Assembly (NCBI GenBank): GCA_002811645.1
Contig: PDIP01000052.1
Span: 108,842-156,804, forward strand
Length of the DNA stretch: 47,963 nucleotides
Source: Corallochytrium limacisporum
Taxonomy: Eukaryota > Opisthokonta
Reading direction: 5' to 3'
Shown: one piece after another, positions 16,291 through 24,474 of the stretch
Numbering within the stretch: position 1 is the stretch's first letter
How the letters are laid out: every line of letters starts with the position of its first letter
Notes under the pieces: model-generated
What the model was told of the DNA's origin: nothing
What the model saw: only the letters and a program-made list of their open reading frames with translations
Database searches by the model: none
Translations under genes and position numbers: made by a program

Positions 16291-18312
16291 ATGTCACGTC
16301 GGTGGCAACCCCTTAGCGGTGATGACGAGGACAAAGGGATAAAAATGACCGACCTTGAGCCAGGTCGTGCGAATCAGGACGGGGACGATGACTTTGGACT
16401 GGATCCCGTGGAACAGTATCAGAGTGCAATGCCTGCATTCCCAATGGAAGAATCGTGGGCCGGCATTACAGTGAGTAAGAGGAACTTCCGCTGTCTCGTT
16501 CTCCTTGCCGTACTTTCATTTACATTGTCAGGCATTCTCGTATTGCACGCAATTTTCTCTCCGGGCTCGACAGCGATCGAAGGAGGGGCCGTCAACGGGA
16601 CGTTTGCGGGAAAGAAGCCCCGCAATATTATTTTCATGGTATCTGACGGTATGGGTCCTGCTCAAGTTGGTTTGGGCCGGGCACTGCAAGTTTGGGATCG
16701 GGAAATCGAATTTGATATCCCTTTTCATGAGGGTGAGAATGGTGAGGATCTTGACGCAGGTAAAGAAATCGACAATAGTGATCCCAGAGATGCAGTATAT
16801 AGGGAGCGCCTGGCCAAGCAGAAGGATAAGCACGAGCAGCGTATGAAAGCATGGAAAGAGGAAAAGGCAAAACAACCTGAGCTGTACAGTGAAAATGGTA
16901 ACCACGGAAGTTCACGGCTAGATCTGACCCTTGACAGTATCCTGACCGGCTCAATTCGCACACGGTCAGCAAGTTCATTTGTCACAGATAGTGCTGCGGG
17001 TGGCACTTCATACAGCTGTGGGCAACGGACACACAACCGCTACATTGCGGTCACTCCTGATGGAAAGCCGTGTCCCACCATCATGGAAGCGGCAAAACGT
17101 GCTGGATACCGCACCGGTGTTATTGTGACTTCGCGATTGACGGACGCTACCCCGGCCACCTTCACATCTCACGCCCGCGATCGTGAAATGGAACGTCTAA
17201 TTGCGCAGCAACAAGTTGCCCTCAAACCAGATATTCTTCTAGGGGGTGGCTTAGATAAGTATGAGAAGTGGGAAGGAGAAAAACTTTGTCCAAGTGACAA
17301 CAACCATCCCCTACAAGATGCTCTAGATGCAGGCTATCAGTATGTTCAGAACAAGGACGAACTAAGCAAGATTACTACCATCAACGAGAAGCCTTTGTTA
17401 GGTCTGTTCGCTGACGGACACATCCCCTTTGCAATCGACTTGCCCGAGAATCTTCCAGCGCTCAAGGACATGGTTGAGAAAGGCTTGGAGCTGCTGACGG
17501 CTGCGACGAAAGATTCTCAAAAGGGATTTTTCCTTATGGTTGAAGGCTCCCGCATTGACATGGCATGCCACCGTAAGGACGCTGCCGGGTGCGGACGCGA
17601 GGTTCTCGCCTACGATGCCACCATGAAGGCTGTGAAAGACTACATCGACAAGCACCCTGACACTTTGGTAATCTCTACAAGTGACCACGAAACGGGCGGC
17701 TTATCTTTGGCCTACCAGTGGACACCAGAGTACCCCGAGTACAAGATTGATTTGAAACGATACGTTTACGTAGATCTCAGTTTAGAGAAGGCCATCGAGA
17801 TTCTGGCCAACGGTCTTCCCAAGGACCCACAGGAGCGCAGTGAATTCGAAGAATCAATGGATATGGCTCGTCGCCGCGAACCCAAGGACAAATCCAAGCG
17901 TATCGGTTACAAGAATAAGGACCTGGAGGGGATTGTTCGTCGGCTCGGCCTGGCGGAGTTTATGTGGGACGAGGAAGAATTTGACACTTGGTCCGTGCTT
18001 TCTCAGAACATCTTCAAAGATGATGGCCAGTCGGCTTCGAACATTATATTCACCGACGCTATGTACACCAAGGTAGCAAAGTCCGCGGGAATCGGATACA
18101 CCACCCACGGACACACTGCCGTGGACGTCAATCTCTATGCGTACGGTGCAGGTGCTCAGAATGTCGCTGGCAACATGTACAACTATGAGCTGGGTCAGCT
18201 GCTGCAAACCCTTGATGATGATTTCGACATGGATGCGGTTGCGAAGCAGCTCGCCGAAGATGGCATTGACACAAACCAACCACACTGTGCATCCAATGTG
18301 CCCCACGTCTGA
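16291..18312 (+). CDS. PHO8: Membrane-anchored alkaline phosphatase, Pho8 type
   Basis: A zinc/magnesium phosphomonoesterase; the yeast homologue is a vacuolar type II membrane protein. The 673-residue protein has a cytosolic tail of about 68 residues, one membrane segment at about 69-88 and a lumenal catalytic domain. All catalytic elements are present: metal ligand D119 in VSDGMGP, nucleophile S234 in VTDSAAGGT, the TSH of ATFTSHA, EGSRIDMACH (Glu, Asp, His ligands), STSDHETGG (Asp-His) and the final His in TTHGHTA. A charged, probably helical insertion of about 60 residues lies between D119 and S234 (roughly 137-205, including YRERLAKQKDKHEQRMKAWK) and is absent from yeast Pho8. The ATG at 16291 is the first in-frame one. 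Confidence 0.95.
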   Translation: MSRRWQPLSGDDEDKGIKMTDLEPGRANQDGDDDFGLDPVEQYQSAMPAFPMEESWAGITVSKRNFRCLVLLAVLSFTLSGILVLHAIFSPGSTAIEGGAVNGTFAGKKPRNIIFMVSDGMGPAQVGLGRALQVWDREIEFDIPFHEGENGEDLDAGKEIDNSDPRDAVYRERLAKQKDKHEQRMKAWKEEKAKQPELYSENGNHGSSRLDLTLDSILTGSIRTRSASSFVTDSAAGGTSYSCGQRTHNRYIAVTPDGKPCPTIMEAAKRAGYRTGVIVTSRLTDATPATFTSHARDREMERLIAQQQVALKPDILLGGGLDKYEKWEGEKLCPSDNNHPLQDALDAGYQYVQNKDELSKITTINEKPLLGLFADGHIPFAIDLPENLPALKDMVEKGLELLTAATKDSQKGFFLMVEGSRIDMACHRKDAAGCGREVLAYDATMKAVKDYIDKHPDTLVISTSDHETGGLSLAYQWTPEYPEYKIDLKRYVYVDLSLEKAIEILANGLPKDPQERSEFEESMDMARRREPKDKSKRIGYKNKDLEGIVRRLGLAEFMWDEEEFDTWSVLSQNIFKDDGQSASNIIFTDAMYTKVAKSAGIGYTTHGHTAVDVNLYAYGAGAQNVAGNMYNYELGQLLQTLDDDFDMDAVAKQLAEDGIDTNQPHCASNVPHV

Positions 18313-19658
18313 TGTGACATATCCAGCTTGCGAGTGACGGGCGGAGGGTGTTCGGACGCGCATTGGGGGGGGAGGGGCCCTTGCTTCGAAAGGTTCCAAC
18401 CGAAGAGCGCACGCAGACACGCACAGAGTACCTGAAGAACTACTTCTTTTTTTTCTTTTCGTTTGTCAACCCGTCCCCCACCCTTTGGCCTCTACCTGCC
18501 ATTGACTTAATACAGGAACATGTGCCAAAGTATAATTCTGTTTTCGTTCTCTCTCTCGCTCTCTCATTTTTTTTTTCTTCTTCTCCACATTAATGGTCGA
18601 ACGGTAGGGCTCCAAATAAGCACGTCCCGTCTCCGCATTGGTCAAACGAGTACACATGCCCCTCCTTCCAATCTCTCCACCACCAATTCTTCAACCGCAC
18701 TATGCTGTTAATTTCTGAACTGGTGCAGACACAGCAAGCAACCCCCAAAAAGAAAAATCTAACACAGAGAGAGTGGGGGGAGGTAGCTCTTGCTCTTAGG
18801 GGCGGTGGGGAATGGGGTCGAGGGTGATGATATATTTTTGCTGTTGAAGGGGCGCGGGGAGAGCGCGAGGGTTTTTACTTTTTGCTGGCACTTTCGCTAC
18901 ACCGGGAGCAACAAAACACAAGAAAAAATAACAGCCGCCCGCTCGGCCGACCCGCTCGGGGTTCCCGGTAGGGACTGCCGGTGGGTGGGGCGGGGGGGGG
19001 AATGGCTGGCCCAGAAACTCGGGGTGGCCCTTTGGTCTCAAGCACAGTTGGCAACCACCAATCCCTGCGATTGTTTGTAGGGAAGGGGGGGGGGGAGGGG
19101 AGCGCAAAGTGACAACAACGCTGCAGAAAAACCAGAAACTCGGGGTGGCCCTTTGGTCTCAAGCACAGTTGGCAACCACCAATCCCTGCGATTGTTTGTA
19201 GGGAAGGGGGGGGGGGAGGTGAGCGCAAAGTGACAACAACGCTGCAGAAAAACAAAGGGGGGGGGGGCCTGGGCCGATCGGTCTCTCATTCCTGTGCGGC
19301 GGATTGGATCGCCGCCAGTGAACGGTGTGTGTACGCACACGATGGGCAAGAGATGGCTTACATAATTGTAGCATTAGAACGCGGCGGAAAGTAGTTTCTG
19401 TTGCACAGTGCAAGGGTGTGGCGAGGTTTGGAGGCAGTGATATAGTGCGAAACGTAGGAATCGGAACGCTGTTGACGCGGGTACTTAAGCGCTACATGTT
19501 GACACTATTGAACACCATTGAACATTACAATAGGTAAGTGTGTGTTCCTGGCTTCGACGATGAAAGGGGTTGTGTAGTAAATTATAGTAGAGTAGAAGAA
19601 ACAAACATGTGTTCTGGGTAGATAGCTGAGCTAGTATCCATATTATCGTAAATGAACC
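18313..19658. other. Long repeat-bearing spacer upstream of SEC6
   Basis: This 1.35-kb stretch contains no credible gene. It holds T-rich and CTCTCT tracts just after the phosphatase stop, many G runs from about 18770 to 19270, and a recent 121-bp tandem duplication (19011-19252). Open frames on the - strand here are Pro/Arg-rich translations of the duplicated G-rich DNA. A GTAAGT motif at 19534 could be a donor of a SEC6 leader intron, but no convincing acceptor follows. Confidence 0.7.
19011..19252. repeat. 121-bp tandem duplication, two nearly identical copies
   Basis: Copy 1 is 19011-19131 and copy 2 is 19132-19252. They differ at one position that I can see (a G to T in the purine block near the end), including identical 11-base G runs. 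Both start CCAGAAACTCGG and end GCTGCAGAAAAA. Such high identity in non-coding DNA indicates a recent duplication, or possibly an assembly artefact. Confidence 0.93.
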
Positions 19659-19678
19659 ATGGATCAAGCCTATCTTGA
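19652..19678 (+). promoter_or_regulatory. Short upstream ORF overlapping the SEC6 start
   Basis: An ATG at 19652, seven bases before the SEC6 ATG and in another frame, opens a frame of eight codons that ends in TGA at 19678, inside the SEC6 coding region. Ribosomes starting at it would miss the SEC6 ATG, so it could lower SEC6 translation if transcripts include it. Confidence 0.5.
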
Positions 19679-21929
19679 AAACGCAGCGCGCCAGACAGCG
19701 CGTGCCTTCCAACGTCCAGAACAGCTGGACCGTGTCGGTGATCTTGTGGTCCAGTATCGGCGGAAGAAGACCAACGAGGACACCCGGTTAAAGACCATTG
19801 TGCAGGCACAATTAGAAGATTTCCAGACGGGCCATGACCTCATTCAAACATCACACATCGCATCCGTACATCTTGTGGATACACTGCAAAAGATTCGAGT
19901 TACTCTGGACAAATCCAAGGAACTGTTTCCGGACTACGACCAGTTGCGGCATGTTGCGGAAGCCCGGGAGCAGTTGTACTCGACAGCAGAGGGTTTGGAC
20001 ACATTATACTCAGCCCGTGAAGTAGCAGAGGAGCTCAAGGAGCAATTGGAAGAACCAGACGTGAACATGCTGGAGATTCACCAGCGGTTGCGTAACTTGG
20101 AGGCATGTCGCAACGATATGTTGGACTATACCAAAGACTTACCAAGCGAACGGCGGACACTTCTGTGGTACTTTGAGGCGGTCGAGGAGGTGCGCTCTAT
20201 CCTGGACCAGCGGCTATGGGACACTATTAGTATGATGATGGAGATCGGTGAAGAGGACTGTCCGGTTACAGCCACAATGCTCGTGTCCGTAATGCGCATC
20301 ATTGAACGCGAAGAAATCATCGATACCTACGTGGAGCAGAGCCCCCAACTAAAGGATAGCGGTATTGCTCGCGATCGACCGCGTAAGTATAAGGCGAAGT
20401 GCATGGAGGCCGTCCAGAATATGATCCATGAAAGATTTCAGGAACAGTATAGCGAGTTTCCCTCGGTGTTCACCCACAACATGGAGCAGTTTATTGTCAA
20501 GGATATCATCAAGGGTTATATCACGATTGGCAATAGTTTTCCACCTACCTACCGCATTGCGCGTGTACTGCTTGAGTCCTATCATCTCCAGGTGTATCAA
20601 ATGCTTGACGCAATGTGCACTGATGTGGCAAACATGGACAGTGCAGCATGCGTGGCTCTGTTGAACTTTGAGAACTGGTACTATGGTGAACTCAAAACTC
20701 GATTCCGCAAAGAACGTCAGAATTTTAACCTGGAAATCCTCGACTTACACAAGTCAGATCTTGTGGAGCGATATGTTGAACTGGCCGACGAGAAAACCGA
20801 GGAATGGCTGGGCTCTCTTCTGTCCAACGAATTCAGCGAATGGTTCAACCAACCGTACCGTGACACGCCTCCAGAGGAAGACACTAATGGCTACTACATG
20901 ACATCGTTCCCAGTGATTTTGTTTCAGATCCTGAACCAGCAAATTGGCCTCGCTGTTGACACAAAGACCCCCGCACTGCTCATCGGTGTGGTGAAGATGG
21001 CCGTTAAGAAAGTCCGGGACCTAACCGGAGACCTACAGAAGCGACTGAGCTATACAATGTACCGCCACTATGAGCTGCCTCCCGAGGATAAATTTCCGTT
21101 CCTTGTGGAGTACTTGATGGCCGCAATGAATAACCTCCAGAAATGCATCACCCACTTCGGTGAGATGACCGGCGACGTCCTAGAAAGTCTCCCTGACGTG
21201 GACCGGGCCGAAATCCGAGATATTTCCTCATCAGTAGAGAAGGAACTGAACAAGGCCATCCAGAGCACAGCTAGCCAGCTACTGAGCATTATCATGACTG
21301 ACCTGCAGCCATTCCTTGGAGAACTGTTTGGCAAGGCGTGGCTGCACCACCAAAAGGATCCGATGAAGGTGATCATTACCACTCTGGAAGACTACGGTGG
21401 TGACATTGTGACACATGTGGATCCCCTTGTCCACCCGGTCGTCTTCGATGAGCTGAACTATCGCATTAGTGCGGCATACGTTGACGCGCTTTTCAATTCG
21501 AAGAACCAACTCGGAGGCGATGTGGCTGGACCCATGATTCAGCGGGAGATTGACGACCTCGACCTGTACTTTGATGAGATCATTGATGTTTTCAGCGACC
21601 AAATGGATAAGCTCAATTACCGCCGCCTGATGATGCGCGCCGTGCTGGATGTCTTCTCCACGTCCAACGAGATGTTAATGTTGAACTTTGGCAATGCAAA
21701 GCGTACCGACCCTGACTTTAGCATAGATCACGCACTTACACTTGTCAAGCTTCGCAACGACATGCCCAAAGCCCTGCAGAAAGACTGCAAGTACCAACTG
21801 CGCTCCCAGCGCATGCGCCGTACCGACAGGACCCGTCTACCGGCCAAATGCGGCCGCTCGATTCTGCCGCGGCCAGAGAAACACGATCAGAAGAAGTCGC
21901 CGCTGAAGAAGTTCCCGGGCATCAAATAA
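19659..21929 (+). CDS. SEC6: Exocyst complex subunit Sec6 (EXOC3)
   Basis: Sec6 is a rod-like subunit of the octameric exocyst, which tethers secretory vesicles to the plasma membrane and regulates Sec9/SNARE assembly. The protein is 756 residues, the usual length (745-805). It is almost all alpha-helix, with an N-terminal coiled region (residues ~30-170, e.g. LRHVAEAREQLYS and HQRLRNLEACRNDML) followed by CorEx-type helical bundles. Recognisable family segments are RTLLWYFEAVEEVRSILD, the ALLNFENWYYGEL region, and SYTMYRHYELPPE in the central domain. The last 55 residues are basic and end SPLKKFPGIK. The ATG at 19659 is in better context than the out-of-frame ATG at 19652. The frame is continuous with no intron. 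Confidence 0.93.
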   Translation: MDQAYLENAARQTARAFQRPEQLDRVGDLVVQYRRKKTNEDTRLKTIVQAQLEDFQTGHDLIQTSHIASVHLVDTLQKIRVTLDKSKELFPDYDQLRHVAEAREQLYSTAEGLDTLYSAREVAEELKEQLEEPDVNMLEIHQRLRNLEACRNDMLDYTKDLPSERRTLLWYFEAVEEVRSILDQRLWDTISMMMEIGEEDCPVTATMLVSVMRIIEREEIIDTYVEQSPQLKDSGIARDRPRKYKAKCMEAVQNMIHERFQEQYSEFPSVFTHNMEQFIVKDIIKGYITIGNSFPPTYRIARVLLESYHLQVYQMLDAMCTDVANMDSAACVALLNFENWYYGELKTRFRKERQNFNLEILDLHKSDLVERYVELADEKTEEWLGSLLSNEFSEWFNQPYRDTPPEEDTNGYYMTSFPVILFQILNQQIGLAVDTKTPALLIGVVKMAVKKVRDLTGDLQKRLSYTMYRHYELPPEDKFPFLVEYLMAAMNNLQKCITHFGEMTGDVLESLPDVDRAEIRDISSSVEKELNKAIQSTASQLLSIIMTDLQPFLGELFGKAWLHHQKDPMKVIITTLEDYGGDIVTHVDPLVHPVVFDELNYRISAAYVDALFNSKNQLGGDVAGPMIQREIDDLDLYFDEIIDVFSDQMDKLNYRRLMMRAVLDVFSTSNEMLMLNFGNAKRTDPDFSIDHALTLVKLRNDMPKALQKDCKYQLRSQRMRRTDRTRLPAKCGRSILPRPEKHDQKKSPLKKFPGIK

Positions 21930-22198
21930 GTCCCATCATTGAACACACACTGGATCCGTTAGCGTAAGTCGCATCTTGATCATTGATATACTCTAAGCTT
22001 TAAAATATAATGAAGCGGACCCTTATTATAAGCAAATTATACTAAATAGCGTCAGTATTTATTTATACGGAGGATTCTAAATTTTATATCCCGTAGTGCA
22101 ACAATGGAACTCAAGTTGCCATAGACCCAAGCAGCTTTCCGGTTTCCTTACCCCTCCTCCGCCCCCCGGAGGCAAAGTTTTTCAGAGCGCACCGCGGA

Positions 22199-22292
22199 GT
22201 GGTGGAGTCTCACAGTGGAAAACGAACCCCCCCCCGGGGGAGGGGGGTGGATCCGGGGACCCCGTGAACGGGCGATGACGAGACTCGGCCAC
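22199..22292. repeat. C/G foldback element with imperfect inverted repeats
   Basis: The ends GTGGTGGAGTCTC and GAGACTCGGCCAC pair at 11 of 13 positions. They enclose a central C9-G5-A-G6 quasi-palindrome at 22227-22246. The size is 94 bp. I see no target-site duplication and no coding capacity. Confidence 0.6.
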
Positions 22293-22745
22293 ACCGAAGC
22301 ACATCAATAAATTTCCCTTTGCTTGGAAAAACTCCTGGGTCCCAGGGTAAGAGCCCAAATCACAAAATCTCAGGCGGGTCGGTGGGGGGGGGGGACTGTG
22401 CATAGCCGGCCCGCTAGGGGAACACGGACGGAACAATTTTTCTTCTGGATTTTTTTTTTCTTTTGGGTCCCAGTGTGCAGGTAGCGGTCCTGCGTAGGAA
22501 AGCTGGGGCCGGGGGATGGGGGGGGGTCCCCGAGGCCATAGAAAGGCTACTACCGACTGACAGGCCCCCAAACTCCAAAAGCCCAAGGGGGGGGGGGGTG
22601 GAGGTGCGGTTCTCCCGGTGGTTGAGCTGGGCAGCAGTGCCAAAAAAGGGTCGCAAGTAAATGTTGTAACGTACCTATGTTGCACGCTGTTCACATTTTC
22701 CTTTGTTTTTGAGATTTTAAACAATTATGTTGTTGCGCACCAAGG

Positions 22746-22823
22746 ATGGTTATTGATAGTGTCATGAAGGTATGTAGAAAGCACACGACGGCTATTCTTC
22801 ACGGTATGGAAATGCTGAGTTAA
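22746..22823 (+). promoter_or_regulatory. Candidate upstream ORF in the antizyme leader
   Basis: A 25-codon frame with four in-phase ATGs (22746, 22764, 22806 and 22812) ends at TAA 22821-22823, about 130 bases before the antizyme ATG. Its last part encodes MEMLS. Its presence on the mRNA depends on where transcription starts. A GTATGT at 22770 also resembles a splice donor, so the leader might instead be spliced. Confidence 0.35.
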
Positions 22824-22950
22824 GTTTGTAACAGAACCAGCACCAGCAAATCAAGAGAACGCGAGAGTCTCACCCGTGGGGATAGACAAAAGTACACAAG
22901 TACAAAATTCAAAAAGCTTAAATTACGATATCGAGATCGAAGAATTAATC

Positions 22951-23548
22951 ATGCCGGCTATGACAAGTAGTAACAGTAATAGTAATTTGTTAAGTAATTC
23001 CCAGGAGGCGGCCATGCTCACCAGCCGCCTCCTGGACAACCAGCCTTCCTGCACCATGGCTCGCGCCGCTGAAGAATGCTGGACCTTGGGTGCTGCAAAA
23101 GGGTGGTATTCCTGATGTCCGTGTGGATGTACTTGGACCAGATGTTATTGATCAACACTATAGAGTTCTGCGGGGCGCGGACGATGCCGCGAATGACCCA
23201 GTGGTGAGTGCGTTCCAGGCAACATTTCACGAAAAAATAGGCCATGGCGTGATTGGTGAGTGGCAAGTCTTTGTCTCCCAGTCAAAGCGCATGTTCCTGT
23301 TTGCGGGTGACAGCTACGACATTACATCGGAATCAAAGGAGAGCCTGGTGGGTCTGCTGGAGTTTGCGGAACAGACCAAGCTCCACCAAGTCTTTGTCTG
23401 CCTGGAGAGGAAGCAGAGTAATGCGGCGAAGTTGCTGAAGGGTCTGCTTTACCTAGGTTTCAGCTTGGTGTCCCCACGTCGTTCCCGTTTTACGTACAAC
23501 CAACAGTTTGTCCTCCTGCGTTACAATGTAGGACCCCAGGATTGTTGA
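22951..23548 (+). CDS. OAZ1: Ornithine decarboxylase antizyme, made by +1 ribosomal frameshifting
   Basis: Antizyme binds ornithine decarboxylase, sends it to the proteasome without ubiquitin and blocks polyamine uptake. It is made only when polyamines push ribosomes to shift. The first frame runs from ATG 22951 (a second in-frame ATG is at 22960) to TGA 23113-23115 and encodes 54 residues ending GWYS. The second frame resumes at GAT 23114 after skipping T23113 and encodes 144 residues to the stop ending at 23548. Total 198 residues, near the usual 200-230. Frame 2 holds the antizyme core: LVGLLEFAEQTKLHQVFVC, then KLLKGLLYLGFSLVSP, and the conserved GDSYDITSESKESL before it. An earlier GTG at 22876 is in frame but is not an ATG. 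The neighbours are unrelated. Confidence 0.93.
23001..23035 (+). promoter_or_regulatory. Perfect 12-bp RNA hairpin in antizyme frame 1, around an internal AUG
   Basis: CCAGGAGGCGGC (23001-23012) and GCCGCCTCCTGG (23024-23035) are perfect reverse complements. The 11-base loop contains an in-frame ATG at 23014. The stem is GC-rich and lies about 75 bases before the shift site. It could slow ribosomes, mask or expose the internal start, or act as an upstream stimulator. None of this is proven. Confidence 0.75.
23107..23116 (+). promoter_or_regulatory. Programmed +1 frameshift site, TAT-TCC-TGA-T
   Basis: In frame 1 the codons are TGG TAT TCC TGA, with the stop at 23113-23115. Shifting by one base after TCC gives GAT GTC CGT, the start of frame 2. 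UCC-UGA-U is the conserved antizyme shift site from fungi to mammals, where a slow stop codon and the UCC codon favour the +1 move. The TGG two codons before is also part of the common consensus. Confidence 0.92.
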
Positions 23549-24474
23549 ACAGGTGTGACGACAGCGAAGGTGACTAAGATCTTCCGCCCCTTTATCTATT
23601 GAATTTGTACCACATGTTCGCATACACACAGGAAGGATACAACATGGAGTCAGCTTGAGCATATAGATCACCAGTGACACAGAAGAAAGCATGTCCAATG
23701 TGTGCCTGATCATCAAGCTGCCATTTACCGCTCTGATTGCCACAATCTTTTTCCTATTTATCACTTTAACAACACAGTACACCGGAGTAGGTACCCAACC
23801 CTCCATTAGCTAACCCTCTTTCCCTTTGATAGTAAATGTATTGCGTTGATACTCGGCCCTTTGCTTTTGCAGCCCGGAAAACAACGAGCACGAAAAGAAA
23901 AACGCAATCTTTGGCCAAAGTTCCGGGGGCCAGTTTCCCGTGCCTAGAGAACCTTTGGGGAACGGCCAATGGTGTCACCCGGCAGGCGCGCTTGCAGTAG
24001 GGAAGGAGAAGGGGGGTGGTGAGGGGAGAAGGAGTTGCCTCCCTGGCGGCGGGTGGGCACGTTCAAATTATTTCGGCGCGGATGGTTGGGGGGGGGGGGG
24101 CCTACAATTGCCCTCCCCCCCTACCGGGGCAACTGAGGAGATCGATAGCGGAGACGCCAATGGGAGGAGCGGCGAAAATCAAAGGCCGGCTTGTGTGTTT
24201 GGAAGGAGTGGCTGCTGTTTGATGTGACCGTACGTTGCGTGGACTGCAGTGAGAATAGAAAAAAGAAAGTCTTCGGATTCGAGTGCGGGTATTTGTATGG
24301 ATGAACAAAGCAGTCGTCTATTGTGGATCCCCTTATCTCTTTGGTATGTACGTTGACAGGAGGTTATGAAGAAAGCCTTAGCCCATTCACAACTCACCAT
24401 GGGACGGTGATCAGCGAAAAGTTCGCATGACAAGGATCTACGGTCTTAAAAATTCTCAAGCGTAGCAAATAACT
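23549..24474. other. Spacer between antizyme and the SLC35E3-type gene
   Basis: This 926-bp stretch holds no credible gene. It contains a G13 run facing a C7 run (24088-24121) that can fold back across a 14-base loop. The rest is of ordinary composition. Confidence 0.65.

Larger units (their letters stand above)
21930..22950. other. Spacer and leader between SEC6 and antizyme
   Basis: This 1.0-kb stretch starts AT-rich, then turns GC-rich from about 22130 to 22620, with long G runs at 22382 and 22588. It contains the foldback at 22199-22292. The part after 22640 is probably antizyme promoter and leader and contains a 25-codon upstream ORF (22746-22823). No other gene is supported. Confidence 0.65.

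Noticed and set aside
19011-19252. CRISPR-like or array repeat
   Set aside because: Only two copies, no spacers, and the host is eukaryotic.
18796-19413. Minus-strand frames across the 121-bp duplication (Pro/Arg-rich)
   Set aside because: They repeat because the DNA repeats; composition is not protein-like.
22199-22292. Calling the C/G foldbacks a transposon family
   Set aside because: No target-site duplications, no shared flank sequence and no coding capacity are visible; only the structure recurs.
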